A stretch of DNA of 6,597 bases from NCBI GenBank assembly GCA_012798865.1, contig JAAZMK010000140.1, positions 1-6,597 of the forward strand, in the 5' to 3' direction. The DNA is from Clostridiaceae bacterium. GTDB taxonomy: Bacteria > Bacillota > Clostridia > Saccharofermentanales > DTU023. The stretch's first letter is position 1, and the number at the start of each line of letters is the position of its first letter. The translations under genes were made by a program, and so were the position numbers. Of this stretch, positions 1 through 6,554 are shown piece by piece. Below the pieces are notes generated by a model. That model was not told where the DNA came from and did not search any database. It saw only the letters and a program-made list of their open reading frames with translations.

Positions 1-109
1 CTAGAGATGTCCTTCGTGTGAACAGGTATCGGACAAGCAAGCTTGCCTATATAGCTGGTTCGGATTAGGCAATCTTCAGCCTCGGCACGCATCCGTTATG
101 TTCAGTTCA
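1..109. other. Sequence downstream of the binding-protein gene, no gene seen
   Basis: No coding region is supportable. A nested imperfect inverted repeat (61-95: CGGAT/ATCCG outside, AGGC/GCCT inside) lies 15 nt past the stop codon. It lacks a U-run on the minus strand, so it is not a clear rho-independent terminator. A short palindrome GCAAGCTTGC also occurs (about 38-47). Confidence 0.35.
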
Positions 110-1264
110 TTACTCAAACGTGCCTGCAAGGATTTCTGCCAATTGGGCGTCATCGACCTCAATGCTGTAAAAGAGTTTGAAGAATTCTTTTACGACATTC
201 TCAGGCGAATCTCCGTAAAAATCAGGGTAGAAAGCCGCGATGAGCATACGAGCGCCGAGATAACGATTGACTGACGGCGGCGACCCCAAAAAGCCATACG
301 GGACAGAAGGCACCACAGCAATCCTGTTATTCTTTACGGCTTCGAGCGCACCCCAAGCGGGGTCTTTCTTGATCTCTTCCGCCAAAGCGGCACTCTCGAC
401 TAGAATACCGTCAGGATTCCACTGGAGAATTTGTTCCATGGAAACTTCTGAGCCGCCGCCCTTCGACGAGGCTTCGACATCCGCCACATTAATGATCGGA
501 ACGTACTCAAAAATTTCACTGTGGAATGAACCGACGGCGTTCGTGTTTAGTCCGAGATCACCGAGCGCCCAATAAATCTTGATGCGTTCCTCCTGGGGAA
601 TCTCCGCCATTGCTTTGTCACAGAGAGCAAGCGTCTCTTCACAATACTTGGCGAGTACTTCGGTTCTCGTGTTGTCTCCGAGCAATTCACCGAGATCGCG
701 ATACGTCTTCGGCATACCGCCAAATGTCGCCTCAATGAAGATGGCGGGTGTGTTAATCTGCTCCTGCATACCGTCCATATCTTCCTTGATGGTTTTTTTC
801 GCTTCGCCGATATCGATGATGACTTCCGTCCCTGCCGCAAGAACGGCTTCCAAGTTAAAGTCACCGCTCTTTCCATAGAACTGACCGAACGCCGGTAGAT
901 CGCCGTACTTCTTATCGATCAGCTTTAGCTGTGTATCCGAGAATTTACTTGCTACTCCACAGAGCAAATCGGGCGCCGCTGTGTAGAGCACGATCTGGGC
1001 CAACGGACCTGACGGCGCAATTTTTGTCAGCTTTGTCGGTAGCGTCACCTTGCGACCGACGGAATCGGTGAACACACGCTCCTTCGGTTCTGCTGGTTCC
1101 GTGGCTTTCGATTCAGGCGGAACAGGTTCTGTCTTGTCGCTGGCGGCAGGTTGAGACGAGTCGGACGGATCGGGTTGCTTGGGTTCGCATCCCATGATCG
1201 TCATCGACAGTGCCAAGATCAACGCTAAAACGAGCGAGATCCATGTCAACTTTTTCTTGTTCAT
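110..1264 (-). CDS. FecCD-type ABC transporter substrate-binding lipoprotein
   Basis: This is the extracytoplasmic ligand-binding component of the importer encoded just upstream. The 384-residue product starts MNKKK, has a hydrophobic signal segment (about residues 6-25) and a lipobox-like IMG-C with the lipidated cysteine at C26. A Pro/Ser/Glu/Asp-rich tether follows (about 27-62), then a periplasmic-binding fold beginning VFTDSVGRKVTLP (64-76), typical of the iron-siderophore/cobalamin/molybdate class (PF01497-like). The C-terminal lobe includes GGGSEVSMEQILQWNPDGI (269-287) and SPPSVNRYLGARML (328-341), also typical. I chose the ATG at 1264 and not an in-frame ATG 48 nt upstream, because GGGAGG at 1270-1275 sits 5 nt before it and the lipoprotein signal begins there. 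The ligand is unknown: FecCD context allows iron chelates, heme, cobalamin or molybdate/tungstate, and the nearby XdhC gene favours molybdate/tungstate by inference only. Confidence 0.9.
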   Translation of the reverse strand: MNKKKLTWISLVLALILALSMTIMGCEPKQPDPSDSSQPAASDKTEPVPPESKATEPAEPKERVFTDSVGRKVTLPTKLTKIAPSGPLAQIVLYTAAPDLLCGVASKFSDTQLKLIDKKYGDLPAFGQFYGKSGDFNLEAVLAAGTEVIIDIGEAKKTIKEDMDGMQEQINTPAIFIEATFGGMPKTYRDLGELLGDNTRTEVLAKYCEETLALCDKAMAEIPQEERIKIYWALGDLGLNTNAVGSFHSEIFEYVPIINVADVEASSKGGGSEVSMEQILQWNPDGILVESAALAEEIKKDPAWGALEAVKNNRIAVVPSVPYGFLGSPPSVNRYLGARMLIAAFYPDFYGDSPENVVKEFFKLFYSIEVDDAQLAEILAGTFE

Positions 1265-1405
1265 GTTTTCCTCCCTAACTAAGTGTTTTGGTTTAACCCT
1301 TTGGCGGTGCATCCATTCACCGCATTCATCGCGATATTTTCATCGCGTTCAACCCTTTGTGTTATCTACTCTTCCTATCACCCGAGAAACAGCACAATCA
1401 TTACG
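1265..1405 (-). other. Intergenic region with tandem hairpins and flanking direct repeats
   Basis: This 141-nt gap separates the ATPase stop from the binding-protein start. It holds two adjacent 6-bp stem-loops: GCGGTG/CACCGC (1304-1323, 8-nt loop) and CGCGAT/ATCGCG (1330-1347, 6-nt loop). They are flanked by 13-nt direct repeats matching at 12 of 13 positions (1291-1303 and 1347-1359; minus-strand form CAAAGGGTT[G/A]AAC). The 9-mer TTCATCGCG is also repeated (1325-1333 and 1339-1347). No U-run follows the stems, so they do not look like a terminator. They could be an operator pair, a structured leader, or a processing/stabilising element that raises binding-protein mRNA over the membrane genes. 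I found no convincing promoter inside. Confidence 0.55.
1270..1275 (-). promoter_or_regulatory. Ribosome binding site fixing the binding-protein start
   Basis: GGGAGG on the minus strand lies 5 nt before the ATG at 1264. It selects the MNKKK start, which gives a normal lipoprotein signal peptide, over the longer upstream start. Confidence 0.85.
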
Positions 1406-2275
1406 TCATAATGTTCGTTTGCATGCATGTTCGCAGTCTGTCTTTCTATCCGTCATATCGTGATTGCGCATTTTTTCAAAGTGGGGCAAAACGGTCACCG
1501 TCTCCGTTCTCACGCTTTTCTCGAGCTGAATGGGCACGCGGTAAACGTGCGACAAGAGCGTTTCGGACAGAACGTCCTGCGGTTTTCCGAACGCTATGGC
1601 AGTCCCCCCGTCAATGAGCAGAACATCGTCGGCATATAAGAAGATGTGTTGCGGATTGTGTGTAGAAATGAGCACGAGGTAGCCTCGGTTAGCTAGTTGG
1701 CGAATCTCCTCAAGGACGCGTATCTGGTTGCCGTAATCGAGACTCGCCGTCGGCTCGTCCATAATCAGGATCGGGGCGTCCTGCGCCACAGCGCGCGCGA
1801 TCAGGACGAGTTGCTGCTCGCCGCCCGATAATTGATCAAAAGGACGGTCGCCGAATTGTTCAATCTGCAAAAGCTTCATCGCCTCAGCCGCTTTTATGCG
1901 CTCACGTTTTCCCGGTTGCGAAAACATACTGAAAGAGGCGGTCGTCCCCATCAAAACCATTTCCGAAACAGTAAATTGAAACGTGCCCCTCTGGGTCTGC
2001 GGTATATATGCCATACGCTTAGCGCGCTCGCGGTTCGATAACGTTTTGACACTTCGTCCATTAATCTTGATGTCGCCGCTCTGTAACGGGAGCACGCCGA
2101 GAATCAATTTGAAGAGTGTCGATTTGCCCGCGCCGTTCGCTCCGAGAATACCGACAACGCGTCCGCGCGGAACGGAGAACGATAAGTTCTTCAACACTTC
2201 GCTCTGGCGGCGGTAGCTGAACGAAACATCCTGTATATGCAAACCGTTTGTCATCGCAAGCTCCGACTTCATCAT
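1406..2275 (-). CDS. FecCD-associated ABC transporter ATP-binding protein
   Basis: This is the cytoplasmic ATPase that drives the importer, a FecE/BtuD/FhuC-like family member of 289 residues. The nucleotide-binding motifs are intact and in order: Walker A GANGAGKST (45-53), Q-loop glutamine Q93 in YIPQ, signature LSGGEQQ (149-155), Walker B ILIMDEP (169-175), D-loop SLD (178-180) and switch histidine H206. The start overlaps the fusion permease stop (ATG at 2275, TGA at 2274-2272), implying translational coupling, and AAAGGGAG lies 7 nt before the ATG. In-frame ATGs at 2272 and 2254 are possible alternatives, and the last gives a more usual N-terminus. Residues after about 255 form a tail longer than most family members, ending in a Cys/His-containing stretch (CEHAC, 281-285). 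Function as a transporter ATPase is secure; the cargo is not known. Confidence 0.95.
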   Translation of the reverse strand: MMKSELAMTNGLHIQDVSFSYRRQSEVLKNLSFSVPRGRVVGILGANGAGKSTLFKLILGVLPLQSGDIKINGRSVKTLSNRERAKRMAYIPQTQRGTFQFTVSEMVLMGTTASFSMFSQPGKRERIKAAEAMKLLQIEQFGDRPFDQLSGGEQQLVLIARAVAQDAPILIMDEPTASLDYGNQIRVLEEIRQLANRGYLVLISTHNPQHIFLYADDVLLIDGGTAIAFGKPQDVLSETLLSHVYRVPIQLEKSVRTETVTVLPHFEKMRNHDMTDRKTDCEHACKRTL

Positions 2276-3993
2276 CCCGTCACTCCCTTTCTACCCTCAC
2301 GAAGGATGAGGAATACGAAGAAAGGAGCGCCGATAAACGCCGTCAATATCCCGAGCGGAATACCCGCCGTCGTCGCACGTCGCGCAATGTTGTCGACGAA
2401 CAGGAGAAAGCTCGCCCCGATGAGCGCCGACGCAGGCAAGGATACGCGATTATCGCTCCCGACCATCATGCGCGAGATGTGCGGTACGACGAGACCGATC
2501 CAACCGATGACGCCGCTCACGGAAACACATGTAGCGGTAATCAGCGTCGCTGCCACCACCATGATCGTCCTGATCAAGCGCGTACGCACACCCATGGTCG
2601 ACGCCGCTTCTTCACCGAGAGCGAGCAAATTGAGTTGCCAGCGTAAGAGAAGGATCACGACAATCCCGAGCAGAATCGGTACTGCGGCAAAGACGAGAGA
2701 CTTCATTCGAGCTGAGTTTAAGGATCCCATAAGCCAATATGTGATAGCGGGCAGCTGATTCGTCGGGTCGGCAGTATATTTTATCAGCGAAAGACCTGCG
2801 GAAAAAAGTGAGCTGACGACGATGCCTGTCAAGACAAGCGATAGCAACTTATTTGCCTTGACTAAAGAGGCGATAAAGAGGACAAGAATAACGGAAAGCA
2901 ATCCGAATACAAATGATATGAGCGTAATCCCCGTCGACGCGAATCCCGCTAAAATCGCCAACGCCGCACCAAAACTCGCCCCTGAAGATGCTCCCAGTAC
3001 GTCGGGGGACACCATCGGATTCTGAAATACCCCTTGGAACGTATGACCTGCGACAGAGAGACCCGAACCGACGAGAATCGCCAACAAAATACGCGGCAAG
3101 CGCACATTGACGATGACAGTCGTGACCGCCTCCGCGAATACCTCACCCGTTCCCCACAGCTGACTCCAAAAGTATCGAATAATCGTCATCGGATTGATCC
3201 AGTACCACCCAATAGCGAACGAGATAATGATCAGCACGATGAGAATTGCCCCCATAATGCCGAACCGTACAATGAGATGCCTCTTTTTTCCGCCCTCTAT
3301 GAGCTCATCGGGAAGCTCTTCCAATTCTTTCGTGATCGTGCCGTCACTTTCAAGCATGACGCTTGTCATGGAATCATGCCCTAGAATAGCGCGGCGGCGC
3401 TCCATGAGTACGGCTTTATCGGATTCGGGAAGATAAGAATGCGAGAGCGTCTCTTCAAGCGATTGATCGTGTTTCCAGACGACGATGACAGGCGTTGTCT
3501 CGTTATCGAGTACTTGCAAGACGCGGTTGAAAATCTCATCGTCAAGTAGTTCGACGCCACCCAGCTCATCAAGGACGATAACGTCGCCCTTCCTCTCAAG
3601 CAAAGGAAAAACCTTGTCAGCAAATTGACCGACGTCAAACCTGCTGTCATCTCCTTCAACGATGAGGAAGCAATCTTTCGGGAAAGTTGACCCGTTTTGA
3701 TGGCGGACGGTTAATAGACCCGTCTCACGCTGTATACCTGCCGGTATGTGCGAAAACCCCATTTTCTGGCTTTTTCTGCTAGTGTGGCGAATTGTCATAT
3801 ATCCCGAAGGATTCAACCCTGCATCTTCAAGGTATCGTTGCACGAAAGTAGATTTCCCGCTCCCGATCACACCGGTTACAAGCAAATGTCCTTTGCGCGA
3901 ACCGTCCTCATGGAACAGCGCCGACTGCGCGAACATCATGATTCCGCGTTCATTGGCAGGGTACATGAATGTCTTTTCTTTTATGGCAACCAT
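2272..3993 (-). CDS. Fusion of THEP1-like P-loop NTPase with FecCD-type ABC permease
   Basis: This is a 573-residue two-domain protein. Residues about 30-215 resemble the THEP1/NTPase_1 nucleoside-triphosphatase family (PF03266-like): Walker A GVIGSGKST (41-49), a GYMTIRH...MGF segment (64-80) and Walker B followed by the family-like DELGGVEL (142-149). After a charged acidic/basic linker (about 215-242), residues 243-565 are a full-length FecCD/BtuC permease with about nine predicted membrane segments, RLPR (298-301), NPMVSPDVLGASSGA (325-339) and the coupling region GVIGWIGLVVPHISR (494-508). The basic KKRH before the first membrane segment puts the NTPase in the cytoplasm. I chose the ATG at 3993: GAAAGAG lies 5 nt upstream (3999-4005) and the start is 31 nt after the XdhC stop. 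A longer start at 4080 would overlap XdhC and adds a stretch with no domain character. The permease call is firm and the NTPase family call is strong. The role of the NTPase in transport or cofactor handling is unknown. Confidence 0.92.
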   Translation of the reverse strand: MVAIKEKTFMYPANERGIMMFAQSALFHEDGSRKGHLLVTGVIGSGKSTFVQRYLEDAGLNPSGYMTIRHTSRKSQKMGFSHIPAGIQRETGLLTVRHQNGSTFPKDCFLIVEGDDSRFDVGQFADKVFPLLERKGDVIVLDELGGVELLDDEIFNRVLQVLDNETTPVIVVWKHDQSLEETLSHSYLPESDKAVLMERRRAILGHDSMTSVMLESDGTITKELEELPDELIEGGKKRHLIVRFGIMGAILIVLIIISFAIGWYWINPMTIIRYFWSQLWGTGEVFAEAVTTVIVNVRLPRILLAILVGSGLSVAGHTFQGVFQNPMVSPDVLGASSGASFGAALAILAGFASTGITLISFVFGLLSVILVLFIASLVKANKLLSLVLTGIVVSSLFSAGLSLIKYTADPTNQLPAITYWLMGSLNSARMKSLVFAAVPILLGIVVILLLRWQLNLLALGEEAASTMGVRTRLIRTIMVVAATLITATCVSVSGVIGWIGLVVPHISRMMVGSDNRVSLPASALIGASFLLFVDNIARRATTAGIPLGILTAFIGAPFFVFLILREGRKGVTG

Positions 3994-3998
3994 AAAAA

Positions 3999-4005
3999 CT
4001 CTTTC
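3999..4005 (-). promoter_or_regulatory. Ribosome binding site fixing the fusion-protein start
   Basis: GAAAGAG followed by TTTTT and ATG (3993) closely matches the spacing and context before the XdhC start (AAGGAG, TTTTT, ATG). It supports the shorter start of the NTPase-permease. Confidence 0.6.
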
Positions 4006-4024
4006 AGATTCCTTTTTCTGCTCC

Positions 4025-5131
4025 TTATAGGCATAAGCGTCCCGGTCGTTTCGGTTCAATCTTTCCCGAGCGTACGGCAATCAGTTGCGCGGCGATGCTG
4101 ATGGCGATCTCTTCCGGCGTCTCGCCTCCGATGTCGAGCCCGATGGGGGAGATGGCACGGTTCACCGCTTCCTCAGAATGACCGCGCTCCATGAGGATGG
4201 CATCGACAGTTCGTACCTTATGCATGCTGCCTATCACGCCGATGTACCGTGCCTGAGTCTTTAACACTTGATCCTCCACATCGAGATCGTTCTTATGTCC
4301 GCGCGTCATGATGCAGACGAAATCATCCGGTCCGATCGACACGGTCTTATCAATATGGTCGAGGTCGCACATGCGCACATCGTATGCGCCGGGAAACAGA
4401 GCCGGATTGGTGAACTCCTCGCGGTCATCAAGAACGACGACGGCAAAATGCGTGTGCGCGAGTACCGGGACGAGCGCTTGCGCGACGTGTCCTCCTCCAA
4501 AGATATAAACAACGCCGGGGACTACAAGCTCCTCGACGTAAAAGGTGTGATCGCATAGACTGACGGCATGCCCGCGTTGACACAACATCCGAGGGTCATC
4601 GAGCAGTGCGATCGTACAGGGGTGATCTTCCGGGAAGCCCTTAAACGACCATCCCTCGACGGAAAAATCGGGGTTAGCGGGATTCGTCCCCGCTGGCGCC
4701 GTAAAAAGCGCGAGCCCCAACTGGTTCTCCTCGCTGATGTCGGTAACTAACCAGCTCGGACGGCGTTCTCGAATCGCGTCGCGCGCCTCTTTCACAATCT
4801 CAAGCAGTGCATTGTCATCACCGGACAAGTGGAGATAATGCACCGTCGCACTGCCGCCGCAAATCATCCCGATGTCTTCAATCTGGTTTTTTGTCAGAAT
4901 AAACTGGTGAATATTCGATCGTCTCTCTTTGATCGCCTCTTGGGCAATAGAGATTGATTGGTATTCGACAGCGCCGCCGCCAACCGTTCCCGCCAAGCGA
5001 CCCGCCTTCCCGACCAACATGCGGGCGCCCGCGCCTCGCGGTGTCGCGCCTGAGCTTGCCGTCACGGTCGCGAGAACGGTATCCTCACCGCTTTCAAGCG
5101 CTTCTTGAAGTGCTTTAAGAATCTGATCCAT
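4025..5131 (-). CDS. xdhC: XdhC/CoxI-family molybdoenzyme maturation factor
   Basis: XdhC-family proteins bind molybdenum cofactor and help sulfurate and insert it into xanthine dehydrogenase/CO dehydrogenase-type hydroxylases; they act in the cytoplasm. The 368-residue product has the N-terminal XdhC/CoxI domain with TVTASSGATPRGAGARMLV (22-40), GTVGGGAVE (48-56) and the CGG motif at C91-G93. It also has the C-terminal Rossmann-like domain: VYIFGGGHVAQAL (208-220), an acidic strand end at D235-D236, RYIGVIGS (295-302) and SPIGLDIGGETPEEIAISIAAQL (328-350). Both domains are complete. The ATG at 5131 follows AAGGAG (5137-5142) by 5 nt. It is the first gene of the unit starting at the 5230-5258 promoter and is followed after 31 nt by the NTPase-permease. 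No molybdenum hydroxylase is in the window, so the client enzyme is unknown. Relatives also act with selenium-dependent hydroxylases, which cannot be distinguished here. Confidence 0.93.
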   Translation of the reverse strand: MDQILKALQEALESGEDTVLATVTASSGATPRGAGARMLVGKAGRLAGTVGGGAVEYQSISIAQEAIKERRSNIHQFILTKNQIEDIGMICGGSATVHYLHLSGDDNALLEIVKEARDAIRERRPSWLVTDISEENQLGLALFTAPAGTNPANPDFSVEGWSFKGFPEDHPCTIALLDDPRMLCQRGHAVSLCDHTFYVEELVVPGVVYIFGGGHVAQALVPVLAHTHFAVVVLDDREEFTNPALFPGAYDVRMCDLDHIDKTVSIGPDDFVCIMTRGHKNDLDVEDQVLKTQARYIGVIGSMHKVRTVDAILMERGHSEEAVNRAISPIGLDIGGETPEEIAISIAAQLIAVRSGKIEPKRPGRLCL

Positions 5132-5162
5132 AAAAACTCCTTTTCACACAATTAATTGATTA

Positions 5163-5227
5163 GAAACGCAGAAAGCACGAGCCGACACCTTACATCAAAA
5201 AAGCACGACGCAAACACTCTGTGTTTC
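5163..5227 (-). other. Candidate structured 5' leader of the xdhC-transporter unit
   Basis: In the predicted transcript leader, AAACAC/GTGTTT (5212-5226) can form a 6-bp hairpin with a 3-nt loop right at the start of the RNA. The same 5' segment (5219-5227) can instead pair at 8 of 9 positions with a segment near the 3' end (5163-5171), enclosing about 47 nt. A 9-mer, AAAGCACGA, is repeated at 5172-5180 and 5200-5208. The two pairings are mutually exclusive, which would fit a switch. I do not recognise it as a known riboswitch class, and the pairing could be chance. The near-TSS palindrome could equally be a protein operator. Confidence 0.3.
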
Positions 5228-5229
5228 AT

Positions 5230-5258
5230 ATTGTACCCGACTTATTTTTAAAAAACAA
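5230..5258 (-). promoter_or_regulatory. Sigma-A-type promoter of the xdhC-ABC transporter unit
   Basis: On the minus strand, a -35 box TTGTTT (5253-5258) and a -10 box TACAAT (5230-5235) are separated by exactly 17 nt. Transcription would start near 5223, giving a leader of about 92 nt before the XdhC ATG. A T-rich tract lies between the boxes. No clear terminator separates this promoter from the upstream kinase gene, so read-through is possible. Confidence 0.6.
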
Positions 5259-5308
5259 TCGCTTTGGCGTTTTTATTCACAAATGTGTATTGTCCAAATA
5301 TTCCTCAG

Positions 5309-6280
5309 TCATAGGAATTGCCCCTCGCTGTAGAGCATGGCGGCTCCGATCACGCCGGCGTCATTGCCAAGACGGCTTAGCTCAATCAGTGGAGGAGGCA
5401 GCACGTCGCCGCTGACCGTCGTGAGGGCGACACGCGCACGCAGAGGTTCCAGCAGAACGTCGCCCGCATGACTGATCCCGCCTCCGAGCAAGATCATATG
5501 CGGTCGATAGAGAACGACGAGATTCCGAATGCCGAGCGCGAGATAGTGAACGAATCGCTCCACGATCTCGATCGCGACTTTGTCGCCTGCGGTTGCCGCT
5601 TCAAAGACAAGGCGCGTATTGAAAGAAAGCTCCTCCAACGAAACAGAATGGCGTAATACCGTCTCTTCATCGCTGAGCAACGCTTCTTCCGTCATGCGTT
5701 TCAGTCCGCGGATCGATACGTACGCTTCGAGACAATCCCACTGTCCACAGTTACACGCAACATGACCTCCCGCCTCGATCGCCATGTGCCCCGGCTCAAT
5801 CCCGAACCCCGTTCCTCCGCGAAAGATTTTATTATCATAGACAAAACCGCCTCCGACACCAGTGCCGAGCGTCAACATGAGTACGCTTTTATAGTTGTGT
5901 GCGGCGCCGGCGTGGTATTCACCGAAAACAGCGCAATCAGCATCATTTGCGATAAAAACAGGGACATCGGGGAATTTTCTTTTCATGAGCGCAGGGAAAT
6001 CGATATTCTTGAGGAACAAGTTTGTCGCGTGCAGCAGCATACCCGTCTCCAAGTCGACAACTCCAGGAATGCCTATCCCAATGGAACGAATGGTCGAAAC
6101 GGAAAGACCTTGGCGCATTAGCAGTGTGTCGATGCACTCCGCCATTGTATTGACGAGTGACTCGGCAGGTCGCGGAGCCCTTGTTTTCGCGCGTTCGCGA
6201 TCGATAATCTTATGGGTATCATCGATGATTCCCACTACGATGTTAGTCCCTCCGAGATCAATCCCAATTGAGTACGCCAT
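5309..6280 (-). CDS. ROK-family sugar kinase, probably glucokinase type
   Basis: This is a 323-residue cytoplasmic kinase of the ROK family, which phosphorylates glucose or related hexoses with ATP at the entry of glycolysis or sugar recycling. Visible motifs are the N-terminal phosphate-binding IDLGGTN (7-13), IGIPGVV (69-75), the catalytic-aspartate motif NDAD (112-115, D113), the second phosphate loop LGTGVGGG (138-145) and the sugar-binding EPGH (162-165). The zinc motif has H165, C176, C178 and C183, followed by E185. The adenosine-side segment ILLGGGIS is at 263-270. Length is normal for a kinase, and there is no N-terminal helix-turn-helix, so it is not a ROK repressor. The ribosome binding site before the ATG at 6280 is weak (AAAGCGG). 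The exact sugar (glucose, fructose, N-acetyl amino sugar) cannot be fixed from these motifs. It has its own promoter and no evident link to the transporter. Confidence 0.93.
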   Translation of the reverse strand: MAYSIGIDLGGTNIVVGIIDDTHKIIDRERAKTRAPRPAESLVNTMAECIDTLLMRQGLSVSTIRSIGIGIPGVVDLETGMLLHATNLFLKNIDFPALMKRKFPDVPVFIANDADCAVFGEYHAGAAHNYKSVLMLTLGTGVGGGFVYDNKIFRGGTGFGIEPGHMAIEAGGHVACNCGQWDCLEAYVSIRGLKRMTEEALLSDEETVLRHSVSLEELSFNTRLVFEAATAGDKVAIEIVERFVHYLALGIRNLVVLYRPHMILLGGGISHAGDVLLEPLRARVALTTVSGDVLPPPLIELSRLGNDAGVIGAAMLYSEGQFL

Positions 6281-6293
6281 AACGAAACCGCTT

Positions 6294-6310
6294 TCTGTAA
6301 CAGTTACAGA
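6294..6310. promoter_or_regulatory. Perfect 17-nt palindrome, candidate operator of the kinase gene
   Basis: TCTGTAAC-A-GTTACAGA is an uninterrupted inverted repeat with 8-nt arms and a 1-nt centre. It lies between the -10 box and the kinase ATG and covers the expected transcription start. This position and symmetry suit a dimeric repressor (GntR-like spacing is possible), but I cannot name the regulator and none is encoded in the window. Confidence 0.5.
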
Positions 6311-6312
6311 TA

Positions 6313-6342
6313 ATTATACAAGAGTTAATCGACAGCAGCGAA
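6313..6342 (-). promoter_or_regulatory. Promoter of the ROK kinase gene
   Basis: A consensus TATAAT (6313-6318) lies 33 nt upstream of the kinase ATG. The best -35 candidate, TTCGCT (6337-6342, 18-nt spacer), is poor, so the promoter may need an activator or be weak. The palindrome at 6294-6310 immediately follows the -10 box. Confidence 0.5.
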
Positions 6343-6449
6343 AAGAACTCACCTAGTCGCGCACGGACATGCTTGGCGAGCTGAATGCCAAAGTAACTTG
6401 GACAGTGAGAAGCGCAGGTCGTCCAGTTTAATCTGGCAAGTCGGCTGTT
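6343..6449. other. Non-coding stretch between the kinase promoter and the IS element
   Basis: I see no supportable gene here. Short open frames exist on both strands but lack ribosome binding sites and recognisable motifs. A weak 5-bp stem TTGGC/GCCAA (6373-6391) is the only structure noted. It may be a remnant of the upstream neighbour displaced by the insertion. Confidence 0.4.
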
Positions 6450-6535
6450 CTGTTTACTATGACACAACATTTATGAATCTGTGTAACCTTTCCGCTATAC
6501 TTTTTGTCACAAGAGAACGACTCCTCGGCATAGGT

Positions 6536-6549
6536 CTCCTTCTAGGAGG
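6536..6549 (+). promoter_or_regulatory. Ribosome binding site of the transposase within a small hairpin
   Basis: AGGAGG (6544-6549) sits 5 nt before the transposase ATG. The upstream CTCCT (6536-6540) is complementary to AGGAG (6544-6548) across a 3-nt loop, so the site could be partly masked in RNA. Such masking is known for some insertion sequences as protection against read-through transcripts; here it is only a sequence-based suggestion. Confidence 0.4.
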
Positions 6550-6554
6550 TTTCT

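Noticed and set aside
1265..1405. Resemblance to a tetrahydrofolate riboswitch (GAGTAGAT and GCGGTGAAT...TGCA..CCGC on the minus strand)
   Set aside because: The shared words are short, the helix that should join them does not form, and the downstream gene is a metal/chelate-type binding protein and not a folate gene.
2237..2758. Long plus-strand open frames opposite the permease
   Set aside because: They are antisense to a clearly recognisable membrane protein, have arginine/threonine-rich low-information content and no ribosome binding site.
3994..4080. Longer start of the NTPase-permease overlapping the XdhC end
   Set aside because: The added 29 residues are charged and lack domain features, and the ATG at 3993 has the better ribosome binding site and normal spacing.
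5240..5290. Rho-independent terminator after the kinase gene
   Set aside because: There is a T-run on the minus strand, but the preceding stem (CGC/GCG) is only 3 bp and the T-run overlaps the -35 box of the next promoter.
5309..6280. ROK transcriptional repressor instead of kinase
   Set aside because: The protein begins directly at the phosphate-binding IDLGGTN motif and has no N-terminal DNA-binding domain; catalytic NDAD and zinc residues are intact.
6258..6470. Small minus-strand frame upstream of the kinase
   Set aside because: It overlaps the kinase start and its promoter in another frame, shows no family motif and lacks a convincing ribosome binding site.
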